DNA of 64,000 nucleotides, from assembly GCF_027744825.2 (NCBI RefSeq), contig NC_071342.1, forward strand, positions 10,311,501 to 10,375,500, read 5' to 3'. A program made the position numbers and the translations under genes. The stretch is from Synchiropus splendidus (Eukaryota > Chordata > Actinopteri > Syngnathiformes > Callionymidae). Numbering within the stretch: the stretch's first letter is position 1; the number at the start of each line of letters is the position of its first letter. Shown piece by piece: positions 49,343-62,220 of this stretch. Under the pieces are notes generated by a model. That model saw nothing but the letters and a program-made list of their open reading frames with translations. It was not told where the DNA came from and made no database searches.

Positions 49343-51289
49343 CTGCAGGCGAATAATTGTGAGAAAACATTGTTAGAATCTCATTATTGAGCTCTTTGTA
49401 TAGAAACTTTTTTGAAGGACAGGTGAGTTATGAAACATTTACTCTCTACTGTTACCATTTCTTTTCTTGACTACATTCCATTTGTCATACTGTACATAAC
49501 CCTCACGTTATTCTTTCACATCTGTTACCACGGTGACGTGAATAACACCTTTATATAGCAGGTTTTTCAACTGCAATTATTTAAGATATTTGAAGTGATT
49601 TGAATGAAACACAACTTTTGTTTTTCCACTGGAGTAGCTGCCTCTGAGGCATTTCTTTGGCTCACGGCTTTTGGTAAGACTTTACAACCCTAACTTGGAG
49701 CTATTAAAGGGGCCACTTCAGGGCCAGAAAGCATGACTGTGCTAAGTCTTGTAAAAGTGGAACAACGTTAGTAGATTTACGGTATTTGGCAGGAAGCGGG
49801 CTAGTGGAGAAATTGAATAGAAATTAAAGCTCAACTTGACATGATTTGTGTCACTTCATTTCCCTCATTGATGAGTCAAAAAAAAGAAAATTACACTGAA
49901 TATTGGATCTTTAAGTCATTAATTACAAAACTAAATGTTGTATACAGTAGCACAGCATATGGACGTGAACCAATAATTCAATTTGAAAAGTATAAAAATA
50001 AATTTTTGTCATATATTTCCTTTAGGTTTTCAAAAAATTAGAGACGGCCTCAGGAAATAATTATATAAATAGACATCATGCATATATACTGTAGTATCGT
50101 ATTATGACTCACCCGAAAATACAAAAATACATCTGTATTAAACAGAGATGGTAGTGGATTACATTCACGACTTCACCTTTTATTTTTCTATTACTAGGGT
50201 ATAAAAAAATAAAAAAGCGGATCAGACATCATGTTGCTCTCAGATTCTACACCCAGAAACTATAACTTAACTGTGCAGTGTCAAAGCATGTCAAAAGCAC
50301 AAAATGTTTGTGTTTCAATACAGCCGTTCATGTTTGACAGGACACTGAGTGATGGTTTTAGACAACGCTAAATTTGTCTTTGAAACCATACCAGCTACAT
50401 GTAGATCGCAGATGTCTGTTCTGACAGATATTCGTCTGGTTGAAAGTGAAGTAAAACTAACAGGTTCTCATGGACCACAACCCTAGATACATGTCTGCCA
50501 CGTCCAATTTGTGCTGCAGAGAGTTGGACTTGAGAACTTGGTTTTAGACTGGATATCGCAGAATCTATAGGACTTGGAATTCAAGCAGGATATAAATCCC
50601 AAAATATTTTAGGTTTTGGGATTTGTATAATATTATAATATTTATTCCATAAAAATGACATTCTGGTTTTGATGGATGTTTCAGAATCTCAACACTTGTT
50701 AGAAACATTTTATCTCCACTATCAACACCTTGTTTTGTATTCCTTCTATATCTTGTGAACAAATCAGGCTTCCTCTGTAAATGTGATTCAGTTGGAGAAA
50801 AACAATCCTGATGGCATCAGCTGTGACATCATGAGTGGAACTAGAACACCCACTGATAACACGAAAATCATTGCCAGGAAATGAGGTTTGAGAGGGGATT
50901 TTTTTTTTTCCTCGATGAAACTTATTGTTGAAGCCAGAATTTACTGCGCAAGTGTGTATTGCACTGTGTCACAGTTTATTGAGTGAGTGGTCCAGTTATG
51001 ACCCTGACACTAGTGTAGTTTATGAGGTCAGGAGCTTTACGGCGTGGACCGAAACAATCGTGCGCAGCAGCTGTTTGATGGCCATGTTTCCCTGTCACCA
51101 TCAGTTGAGCAGCGAAACTGGAGTCACGGGACACGTGAAGTTGCATCATATTGTCCTGCCAAGACCCATTAAAAGTCGGCGTGATCCTCCCTCGCTGGGA
51201 AAGGTCACACTGTAAGAACACTTTTTCTTGTTCTAAATAGCTCTCTGTGTACATTACATGCTCCAACACACATCCATACGCTACATCAC

Positions 51290-51660
51290 CGTTCCATCAT
51301 TATAGATGCCCCGCGGCTCTCTTGCTAAATTGAATGTAATCAAGTGAAATGCTGCAAAGGTCCGGGCCGGTCTGACGGTGACCGCTCACAATAAAAACCT
51401 CTGACATTTGGGAACAAAGCCGCCTCCCTCTCTGAGCCGTAACTGTGCACAACAACCACCACCGTCGTCCGTACGAACCAGACATCCTCACGCGTGTGAT
51501 AATACTCCGACTGATATTTGAGCAAGCCTTGTGTTTGTGCACCCGGCTTGAATGGTTTTAATAAGTTCTTTTGAAGTGGTCGTCATATCGAGGTTGAATG
51601 GATCTAATTAGACTGATTGTCAGGAATGCAGCTGCTGTAAATAAGTTATGAATAGTGTCC
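51290..51660. promoter_or_regulatory. candidate conserved noncoding block, CpG-containing
   Basis: This is unusually CpG-rich for the window (CCCCGCGGCTC, CACCGTCGTCCGTACG, CACGCGTGTG). It then carries ATCTAATTAGACTGATTG and GTAAATAAG homeodomain/forkhead-like words. Only intronic open frames cross it. An enhancer or minor promoter are both possible. Confidence 0.3.
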
Positions 51661-52043
51661 TTTCTCTTCCCCCTCCGTGACGTTACCAGCATCCTGCGAG
51701 ACAAAAAGCCTCTAAAAGGAGAAAATAAATCAGTCTATTAATAAAAGCCTGTTCTGGGTTTTGGAGGAGGGGAAGCTGGCTAGTTAGCTGGCTCAGAAAT
51801 AATAAAGCTGCAGGAGAAATTCCCATGAACGTCATGTCCGAAGGTCTGATAAAAGCAGACAGTGGGGTGAATAATTCATATTCATGTTTCAAACTGAGTG
51901 ACTGTGCTTCACCAGCTGTTGAGCTGTGCAGCATTGTAGGAAACAAAAACATCACAACGTGACTGTCAGACATCAGGAATGTCAAATGGTGCATGTCACC
52001 TTTCTGCTCTCCACTTGCTGTCAAATTACTGTGTTGTTATTAA

Positions 52044-52343
52044 TGGGGCTGTCAATAGGCACATTTTTTAGTCTCGATTAATCGTACTAAAGACAAGTTA
52101 ACTTGTTTGGCATCTGTTCTAAATGGTACTTAAAAGAAGATATTTTGCTTTTAGCGTGTTTTCAGAGCCCACAAAAAATGTTCTCCATGTAATGTTGGGT
52201 TGTTGGAGTAAACAAATGTTCGCATGAGGTAAGTATTATTGGCCACTCTTGTTTCACATAAAGGTACATTAAAAACAGATGCAAAAAGTGTGATTAATCG
52301 CAAGTTAGCTCTTAGTTAAAATTTGAATCTACAGACAGCCCCA
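52044..52343. mobile_element. 300 bp inverted-repeat element (MITE)
   Basis: The left end TGGGGCTGTCAATAG and the reverse complement of the right end, TGGGGCTGTCTGTAG, match at 12 of 15 positions. The interior holds CTCGATTAATCGTACTAA and GTGATTAATCGCAAGTTAG, words of a family widespread in fish genomes. It has no coding capacity, and the superfamily is not assigned. Confidence 0.65.
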
Positions 52344-54904
52344 GTTATGAAACAGCATAATGCCTCATCTGATGCATGCACCGAACATTTGGGGAAAAAA
52401 TCATATTGGAAAAGCAAAGGCTGATTTGTTAAAAATATTCAAAAATCTAAATATTTCCTTATTATATATTTCCAAACATATGTTGTAGGTGGTTTATATA
52501 ATAAATATATTTTTTTAAAATGCCACATTTGATCATCACTAGACCTAAGAGAACAAAGCGGTATATGAAGGGGAAAAGAAAGCACAGATGTGTACCTGCA
52601 ACACACCACCTCTGACAACAGGACTTAATGCCTGAAAAACAATCTTCACTCAATCAAGCTTGACACAAAAAAATAGGCAGTAAAGTGGAACAGAAGAAGG
52701 AAAATAGCAGGTTATTATGTACAGTCAGTGGGTTAAAAATAGAAATGTTTGTTCTCCTTCTGCCTGCACTTCTTTGATCGGTTTTGTTACAGCGGAAGGT
52801 ATCCAGGTCAATATGAGAAAAGTTAAAACGCAGCTTCTTTTTTGCATGCGCATGATGAATTCTAGAAACAAAAAGCCTCTTGTTTTCTGCAGCTTATCCA
52901 ACAATATTATAATGAATCTGAATGGCATGAATGAGTTTCAGATCTGAAGATCATGAGAATGGAATGAAAAACTTGAGATTAAAGACGCTGGAATTTTCAG
53001 CTGCATCACAAGTTAAAAAAAATCTCCCAGCAAACAATCCAGGAATTCTGAAGCTGCATGTGTGGAAGAGTTCATGGCAAGTGTTGAAGCCATCTGTTGT
53101 CAGGGCGACAATTACCTAAAACGGTGCTGAACTAATATGAAGCTGGAATTCCTACAAAGACAATTTGGGTATTTTTAAACAAGAGTCATGGTTTGAAGTG
53201 AGTCACAGGAAATAGGACTGTCCAGGAACATTAGTGGGAGAGATTCTTTCCATCCTAGTCTTAAACAAAAGTGCTCTGACAGCAAAAGAAATAATTCAGG
53301 GAGAGGAAATTTTGATTTTTTCTCAAGAATCCATCGGTTTATTATAAGTACAGACATCTCAAACATATTAATCACAGTTGAGTTTTGGGTGAAATAATGG
53401 CGCAGTTACAGAATAAAAGGAGCAGTAGTTCTTTGCAGTGTGGTAGAAGAATCAGGAACTTGCAGTACTTGAAGTACTTGAGGCAGAGGGATTGTTGTTG
53501 TAGTAATAATAACTTACAGTACAAGTTTATAAAGCTTACACATGGTAGTAGTTGACATAGTACTATTTAATAATGTAGCAAAACCGCCAAAAGGCAGTAG
53601 CACTAGTATGAAGTTATGTTGTAGGGACTTAAAAAATGCAATTGGTATACACTTAATAGTACAGTAGACATTTGCTGATATTTGAGTGACGGTTTTTGTA
53701 GAAGTAATTCATTAAAAAGGAAGGTAGAAATGGTTATTTCTGGGATTAAAGTAACAATAGCAAGGACAGATTAAGTAGTTAAAGTTGCAGATGTTATCAC
53801 TAAATCACTAGTTTACGGTTTTTTCAATCAAATAATAACCAACTAGTATGATTTGACTCTGTGGCTCAAGAGAGCGGGGAGCTGTCAGGTTGAATTTAAC
53901 AGTCTGTGGAACAGTGCGGCAGAGTTTTTTTTTTTTAAAGAAAGGAAGATAGTGATGACATGATCAGGGCTCCAATAAGACAGAAATGAACGGAAAAGAA
54001 TCATAAAAATAGTTTCATTTGTGGGAACGAAAAAGCAAACCTTAAGAGAAGCCAGTCAACGATTTCAAACAGGAACATGATGAAATTCATATTCGCCACA
54101 TCTGTTTCTGCTTCCTGTCAGTTATCTGGATTTAATTTCCAACCATGAACACACGTTTTTTTCAGTCTCGCATGTTTTATTTCACTTCAAATAACCATCG
54201 AAGTGAAGATTTAAAACCAGTGAAACTGATACAACTGTTCGCACGTCGCAAGACGACAGTTACAATCAGGCAACATTAGACTATTTCCTCTTTATAGCGT
54301 TATAGTTGAACTAGAATGCTGGATCAAGCTGACTCACAAAAACTAATAAAAAAGTAATTGTGTCTGATTTGATCAACGAAATTGCCTTCTTCCTCTTTAG
54401 AGCAGCGAGAAGTGTTTTTGGGTGCAGTGGTCTGTGATCCTGCTAAATCGTTGTACCCATCCATCACTTTCAACAGAACAAATATGATTCCACCAAAATG
54501 TCGAGTAATGATGTCCAAATGTGAAATACTGCACCACATATCACATGACTCAGTGAGCTGCGCGGCTGTGCTCCACATCATTATCGGTCATGAAACAATG
54601 ACTACAGAGTAACACCAGTCTTCATATAATCTCTCACGGAGTATAAACATGCTGGGATTCATTTGACTTGTAATCGATACAAAACTATGTAAAAGCGACT
54701 GCAGTTTGTTTCCTCAAATGGTGAGGGGGAATTCCAGCCACTGAGCTCCTTGTAAGGCAACACAGTGTTCGAGATACAAAGAAGGAAATACGTCATTCTA
54801 TTTTTAAACAGGTCAATTAAATGTTGCTTCCTGAAAGCAAAAATCATGAATAGGAAATAAATAAATAAAAGGAAGTTTAGTTTTGTTCTCCAGTTTAATT
54901 AAAT

Positions 54905-55344
54905 AGTTGTACTGTTACTGTTGTGAGGGGCCGTCATGCCAAAAGAAAGACGGCGATGACGTCTTTCTATTGGCATGATGGGGAAAATCAAAAATATACA
55001 CTTCAGTAACAAGAACAAAATGGACCTGAAAACATTATATGTAAGTAATGGGATTGAGATGCGTAAATGAGTCATGAAACCTGTAAAAAAAAAACTTTTA
55101 GATGCATCTTATTTCATTTAAGTCATAACAGAACTAAAATATGGACCAAACATCTAAGAAAGAATTTTCTAAATACTTCATTTCAACTTTCTATCAATGT
55201 ATTTTAAGGAACAAGAAATACAAAGTGGCAAAAGAAGGGAAGAAAGAATGTGGTTATGGCTCAAAACCAAAATATTATGAGAAAAATTATTACATAACAG
55301 TGTTATAGAATACAGACAAGCAGCAGCCCCTGTGGCTAGGTCTG
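54905..55344 (+). mobile_element. hAT-like element copy with internal hairpin
   Basis: Shares GTGAGGGGCCGTCAT, ACTTCAGTAACAAGAACAAAATGGACCT, GTATTTTAAGGAACAAGAA and a CTAGGTCTG end with the element at 56563. Its left terminus is not clear. A 19 bp stem (54934-54952 with 54960-54978, one mismatch) lies near the left side. Confidence 0.65.
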
Positions 55345-56562
55345 CAAAACATTAAAGAAACAGCATTATTCGTAAAAAAAAAATAAATAAATGAAATGCT
55401 AAATTAGCAGGAGATAAAAGTACCAGTAACACTTGAAGAAGTACTGAGGAAGAGGAAGTATGTGTGGAAGTATTTAAAGTGGAAGTTCTAGAGCAGTAAG
55501 AGGGCAGTGATAGTATACAGTAGTAAGAGAGAACTACATTAGTAGAGTAGTTGAAGCATGAGTGGTAAAAAATAAAAATAGCTGTAGCAGATTAAGTAGA
55601 AGTATCATACCAGCGGACCTAATTTCACGAGCTCAGTTGCAGCTATAGCGGTGGTTGTGGTAGAAGTTGTAGTTGTAAGAGTAACTATGAAGGAGCAATG
55701 TGAATTTTTGCTCTCTCTGGAGGTAGATATATTCATAGTAGTGAGTGCAGAGAGCATTGTGGCAACACAATAGTTTTTATAATTTGGAACAACAATAGAG
55801 AACTTCTGGGCAGAACTAAACTGGTTAATGTAATAACTAGTGGGAAACATAATTCCCTCTGTAATGACAGTGCAGGATGACTGGAGACATTTTGGTTCAT
55901 AAGAGCACAAGAGTCGTTTTCTCTTTCTCTGAGCCCTGTGACAGACCAGCGACCTTGGCACTGGCCACCTCTTGCCAGACACATTTGTAATATGAGTTAA
56001 GTTGACAGGGATTTAAGGCAGATTTGGCCTTTGTTCAACATGAAACTAGACTTGGAAAATATTTACACACCAGCTTTGAACCGATCTCCTGGGCGAGTGA
56101 ACTCATCTCTGTGTCACAGTAGGCGAAGTCTGAAAAGCATTTCTCTCATGCTCTCTGTCACCCACTGGAGTTCTTCACTCACTCGGCCCAAATTTGCCGT
56201 TGTCAACATTTCCACATTATCTACACTGCCAAGGAATTTACTGGATCCCCCTGCTGCTTTTGTGAGTTTGCTGAGAAATGATGAAGCATGTAACCTGGAG
56301 CCAAAAGCACTTTAGCAATTGATGTTTTAATATAATTTTAAAAAGATTTAACAGCAGAACCAGAGCAAAACAGAGTTGGAATATTCTAGTGAGTCCTCAA
56401 TAGGGCAATAGAGGACATTATGGCAGAATTTAATTTTGGATTTATTATTGCTTTGGTGCTTCTCACATTAAATTATGTTTTTAATACTGTGGCTGCTTTA
56501 AAATAATATCATCACAGCTTTTTTTCTTCTGTTTTTTTAGCTATGACATGCATATACTCGAC

Positions 56563-57089
56563 CAGAGGTGGGCAATTAAATTTCCTAAAGGGCCACATTA
56601 CAAATTGCAACTGTTGCGCGAGGGGCCATCATCAAAAGAAAGACTACAAAACATGATGGCAAAATATCCAAAATATATACTTAAGTAAAAAGGACAAAAT
56701 TAACCTAAAAAGATTAATGTGTAAATATACCATGAAACATATTGAAATATTTCACTTTATACGCATTTAATTTGAATATAGATGAACACAACTATGGACC
56801 ACACGTTCAAGATAAAAAGGCAATTTATTCCAAAATATATTTTCAGTACTCCTTTAGTGTATTTTGAGGAACAAGAAAAACACACAAAAATGGCCAATGA
56901 AAAGAATCTATATTCATGTTTATATATTTACAGCTGAAGTGGTGGCGGTGTTGACTAAAAGAGAAAAAAAAAAAAAGAAACGAAAAATTACAACAGATCA
57001 GTTATAGTTTTAGTCTGACGTCAAAAGGGATATGAAAATACAGACATGGAGCCGCATATGGCAACCGAGCCGCACTTCGCCCAGGTCTG
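56563..57089 (+). mobile_element. nonautonomous hAT-like element
   Basis: The left end CAGAGGTGGGCAA and right end TTCGCCCAGGTCTG are imperfect inverted copies. The interior has the typical GGGCCACATTACAAATTGCA, GCGAGGGGCCATCATC, GTATTTTGAGGAACAAGAA and GAGCCGCATATGGCAACCG words. Flanks ACTCGAC and ACTAGAC form a possible target duplication with one mismatch. It encodes no transposase. Confidence 0.7.
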
Positions 57090-57134
57090 ACTAGACATAC
57101 ACTATGTCTGACATATGACATACTAGTGTATACT

Positions 57135-57240
57135 TGGGCTGCAACTAACAGCTATTTTGACAGTCGATTGGTCACTGACAACCCAAATGACTCGTTTGGT
57201 TGACTAGTCGGCAAACGGGTCGACAAACACGTTTCACTTC
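57135..57240 (+). mobile_element. decayed GGGCTGCAACTAA-type repeat
   Basis: GGGCTGCAACTAACAGCTATTTTGACAG followed by TCGATTGGTCACTGAC and GGTTGACTAGTCGGC is a common vertebrate DNA-transposon-derived end. A related fragment lies at 36060-36125. Confidence 0.5.
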
Positions 57241-58771
57241 ATTAAAAATCACGTTGACTATTGTAAACACTTGTATCATGCTAAATGCTGTTTTGAACCT
57301 TCAGGTTCAAATGCTCAAAACGTGGTTGGCTCCCATACTTTTGACAAGATGGTCCCGGAGCCGCCGCTATGTCTCCTCTGACCGTGCATTGTTTTAAACC
57401 GCCGCAAATTGATACTTAATAGAGCATAGATTGCGGCCTTTAAGGCAGTCAGTGAATACCGAAATAGCCTTAGTCACCATGAATACTATTTCATACTATT
57501 AACTATCTCATTATTTTATTCAAGATCTTAAGAGTAAAATGTTTCTTTATAAACATATAGCGCTGGATTATATAATCTGCAACAATACGCATAGAATTGC
57601 CTGAACAATTTGTACAAGGTCTGCCTCATGCAGTAAAACTCAATTCCCAAACACAATATTGAATATTGGTCTTGATATTGTGGAGCTTGATTGTTTAGTA
57701 TTCTCACTCCATCCTCCCGCTGCTTCGCTCCCATCACCGTATTGATCAGAGCGGTTGCCCCGTTTCCATTTAGCCTCTTCTCATCATATATAACACATCT
57801 GCGATTCCTCCCTGACACTTGCTCAATGAGACAGGAGCACAGCGCTAAGAAGGGGCAACATTCATTCAACGGTTTTATGTTATTGACACCGGACTAAATA
57901 AAAAGCCGCAACATCAGTCAGTGTTCAGCTTGGTAATGATTCTGAGGATGCTAAACAAAGCTTTACTTTTCTTTTAATCGTTGGCAGCAATCGTGTTTCC
58001 TCTGCAGAGAAAATGACATGAAATAAATTCATTAAACCCGCATGATTTACAGCGCCTACAATCTGTGGATGACTTTCCTCGGATACAGCCAAATGTAGCA
58101 GAGCAGCTCCGTGATTGCAGGCTGCTCAGCGCAGTAAACAAAATGGCATTAATCACACGCAGGAAGTCACATCAATAAATAACTGTTTAGGACAACAACA
58201 AAGCCAAAGCGGTGCAGTGTGTGTCGCTTACACTCAGCTCACTTTGTTCAAAGGGAGGAAAAAAATGCAATCACTTTTCAAAATGGTTCAATGGAGCATC
58301 TAGGAATAAAAGGCAGTGTTTTGCCAGTGACTCAGTGGCTGTCCACCATTAGCATGATGTTAGTGTGCTCTCATGCAGACAGACACACAAAAAGCCCTTC
58401 ATCTGAAAGCAATACTCATTAAACACTTGAAATAGTGAAGAAGCAGGAAAACCTAATATGGTACAAGATAGAAAAAGAGTGTTCAGTATGATGGTGGCCA
58501 ATGCAGTGCAGATGCCAGCTTATTGACAATGAGTAACATATGTAACATTCACATTATGATCATTATATTTATACATTTTCAGAAGCATGTTGCTCCATGT
58601 CCCAGTGGCTGACCAAAAAAATGATGCCAAGACGGCATGTTAAAAACACATGAGGATCACTTCCTACCTAGTTTTGAAAATGGGGTCAAGCATCCAGACT
58701 GACTCGTGAAAAAAAATGTGGTAATGTTCTGAACCTGTATCATGAACTTGTCAAATATTTAAATAACATTA

Positions 58772-58924
58772 AAGCGCTCAAAATGCGCTGTTTTCGCCCA
58801 CGTGGCTGAAGTTCGACACCACAGCCGGTCTCAACTGCTGCTTCTTGTCTCCAGTTCCCCATGACACAGGCTTTGTCGGCAGAGCTGAGGACACATGACT
58901 GAAAACAGCGCATTTAGAACGCTT
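58772..58924. repeat. 33 bp inverted repeat around an 87 bp spacer
   Basis: Arms 58772-58804 and 58892-58924 match at 27 of 33 positions when one is reverse-complemented. They include an identical 15 bp core AAATGCGCTGTTTTC. This is probably the core or ends of a short DNA transposon; the family is unknown to me. Confidence 0.65.
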
Positions 58925-61900
58925 CACCTGTGATTTCATAGGTTTGATGTGACCAGGCTCAATATTTTGGCAGCATGACAATCTCTAGCCTGTAAAAAAT
59001 CCATATATTAGCCACTTCGTCGTATGTAAAAAAGTAGCCGCTTACAGTCCGGAAATGACAGTAGTTTGATGCACACTGACCGGCATATCTCCCGGATGTG
59101 CTTTACCCACACAAGAGCAATTCAAACACGGATGTGGGATGGCAGACACAATAGCAAAACCTGGAGCGTGTGAACCACATGAAGGACACAAAGAAGTATC
59201 TGATCCAAGAAAAGGTGAAGAATGGATGGAGTAATGTGAAGGACAGCAGACTGCTTCAAGTACAAGGTGGCGCCTCAGAGAGTGAAGAAATGTGACGAAT
59301 CACTAACGCAAAATTGTCTATGTGCATTGAATTCCATTCCAGCAAACCGGCTTTCTGTGGCTGAAGTCAGAGTGCACTTATATTTTACATTTCCTTCCTC
59401 TTAGGGACCCACTTACCTTTCCTACTCCACAATCATCATTGTTCATTTTCCTCCACTAATAGTTCATAGTAAAAAAACAACACATTCTGCAAGAGGTCCA
59501 TGCTACTTACAGGGATATTAAAAGATACATCAGATTTTATAGTGATACATGCATAAATACATAATGTTAATTCAAAATATTTATTTACTAACACCAGCAT
59601 GCCATTGAATGGCTGGGAACAGAGAGAAATTTAGCATTTTAACCCCAACATGATGCACAGAAGAACCAAATGTTTCAACTCTACGTGACACAACACCTAA
59701 GCACGAAGGTACAGTGCAAGGCTATGATCAAGATTCCCCTTATACACGTGCAAATGTTGCCAAGTGGAGGATATTAACGACTCTCTTCGGAGCGTTTGAT
59801 TCTCTTCCAACGTGATCCTCTGATCTTTTATTTGTGAGATATACATATGCAAATAATTACTGACAAACATTTACAACCAAGGAACAACTGCAAGATAAAG
59901 TAAACAACCATCCAATGCATACAACTAATGAACTCTGCATCAGAAAGCTACAAGGCAAGTCGAGTATAGAGGAAGCTCGGCAACGTTATGAATAAACAGA
60001 AAGCTCCTTGTTGTTTCCCTGTACCTGTGGCAGGCTCTGTTTTTATTGAGTCTTAGTGATAGAGAAACAACATTCTACCAAATATATCCTTTGGTTCCTT
60101 TCTTTTTATTAAATCATACATCATGAATTGTCTTAGCGCCTAGACAGCATCACAAAACTGAGAGCTAGATTTTCTCTAGCACCACAGGTTTGGCATTGAG
60201 GTATAACCAAAGTAGACAGCATTGTCGTGTAGCAGGCTCAGGGTATTAACATCAGGGGCGCCATGTTTTCCACGGCTGTATTTCATTTGATTGGGTTGCC
60301 AGATGTTTGCAAGACAAGAAACAGTGCAACACACACACTGCAATGAAGTGTGAGCCTCATTACGGTCAGAAGAATTATTAACTTTGAAATTGTTTATTCT
60401 GAGAGGAGGAAGAGAAAACTGAGTAACCCATTCACAAAAGAGTTTAGCACGAAACGCTCAAGAACCTCAGAGGTCAACATCAGTTAATGAAGTGTTTTCT
60501 TTCTAGTCCATTAACTGACAAACAAGTTCACCAGGACGTGACATGTAGCCCTGATCAGAATGACGGTTTAGTCAAAGCAGAATGACTCATACAAGAAAGT
60601 GTTTGTTTTTTAGTTTGATATTCTTCTACCCTGATTTTGCTTTGGTATGGCAGAGATTCACTCTGGTGAGTTGTTGATCAACGATGTGCGCCGGAGAGGA
60701 GCAGCGTGTCAGCATAGATCTATAGAATGTTACAGAGGTGATCTCATCACTTTGGCAGGTTGTCAACATGCTCACAATCTAATACGGTAAGATTGTCCAG
60801 CCCTAAATTTACATGTAGTATTTCTACACAACCTGGGGTAGCTTGTAACAATTAATGTGTGTTACATACAAAACATATATTTGTGAAGATAATTTTATCC
60901 ATTTTAAGTTACCATCACAATTCACCTAACAATTGTGTTCAAAAATTCAGAGAAAATACAAATATGTACAAATATAAGTGTAAAAAAAGTGTGACAGTCA
61001 TGGTAGTATAGCACTGAAAACTATTTAATCATTTGTGAAATCATTCAAATAACAAAACCATGAGGTCACTATTAACCATAATTACCCACAAAGGGCTTGG
61101 CAGTGTTTTGTTTACCCAGAAACCAAAACCTTAATGAAACGTTTGGAACTTGAAAAGGGAGGGGAGCAGGAAAGCTGACTCAGCATTGTTTCATCACTGG
61201 AGACAATGACACTGACAATGTGATGTGTTTAAAGCAGGGCTGAACGCCAACTCAATATCGGGTTATGCGGAAAAGTACATGGACTACCGTAAAGGAAATG
61301 AAATGAAGACATTTTTTAAATTCTTTAGAAGAAGAAGATGAATTCTTTTTCAACAATATCATAAGAAATAAGAGGAGCAGAAACTGAAAGTGTAGAATAA
61401 GAAGAATGTATTACTGTAGCTGCCACAGAGGGGATTTTTTTTATTCTACTTTAAAAAAATTTAATGTGAAACATTGCTCTAGATCGCTGTGACCTCTAGA
61501 ATGGAAACCAACAACTTCTCTAATACCACCTGGACCCAAAATTACCTCAAACAGGACACACTTGACTGTAATGTGCACCACAAGGCTGTGTTCATGAAAT
61601 AAGGAATGCAACTGTGTGTGTGTAATAGAGAGCTTCCCGAGCATGCCAGCTCCTGTTTTTAATTATAGTAAACCACTAAAGTGCCTCATTCATTTCAGAG
61701 GGGTGGGGCAGCCTGTGACAAAGACGATGGAAAAAAAAAGTCTAAATGTTTATATAATTTTCACCTCAATTTATTCAAGCAGGAAGATGGAGAGCAAGCT
61801 GCTATGTACACACAAACACGCACGCTCATGAACCTGGAAAATAATGTCAAACTCCCTCTTAATCTAATTCCAGATGTTCCTGCGGTTGAAAGGGAGGAAT

Positions 61901-61966
61901 AAAAATGGGTCCACCGCATTCTGAAAAACACTCATATTAAATGTTTGGAGTTTTTTAAGGGAAAAG

Positions 61967-61987
61967 AGAGAGGAGGAGGAGGAGGAG
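61967..61987. repeat. short (AGG)n repeat
   Basis: Six to seven AGG units follow GAGAG. Confidence 0.8.
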
Positions 61988-61999
61988 CAGAGAGAAAAG

Positions 62000-62220
62000 A
62001 GACAACACAAGCACTTTCCTGCGGTTGATTTATGTGATTCTATTACATTAAACATTCTTCCCCCTGAGCAGGCACGGCTCCCTAGCAACCGTAGCTCGCA
62101 GCCCTAATGTGTCTGGCGCAGGGCCACGCAAAGCTGCTGGCCTTATTGATTGCCAGATTGAAAAGTTTGTGTTTAATAGATCCTGTAATACATAAGCCAG
62201 TTATTCAGAGAAAAGCCTTG
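62000..62220. promoter_or_regulatory. candidate conserved noncoding block
   Basis: A unique stretch holding CTCCCTAGCAACCG (RFX half site), GGCGCAGGGCCACGC, CTTATTGATTGCC and GTTTAATAGATCC. It is flanked by a short AGG repeat on the left. Confidence 0.3.
62076..62089 (-). promoter_or_regulatory. candidate RFX half site
   Basis: The minus strand reads GTTGCTAGGGAGCC: an intact GTTGCTAGG half site with a degenerate partner. It lies within the candidate conserved block at 62000-62220. Confidence 0.25.

Noticed and set aside
48999..49370. Full 123-codon open frame on the minus strand
   Set aside because: Only 49112-49342 is coding. The residues before GQEEDG and after the donor at QF are intronic.
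51683..52024. 113-codon open frame on the minus strand
   Set aside because: No protein-like motif or splice context; it is a chance open frame in intron.
55605..55982. 125-codon open frame on the minus strand
   Set aside because: It has a Thr/Ser-rich tail from degenerate short repeats, no recognisable domain, and no match to the missing upstream arid5b exons.
57528..57869. 113-codon open frame on the minus strand
   Set aside because: I checked it as a possible upstream arid5b exon; it shows no similarity to the expected N-terminal sequence.
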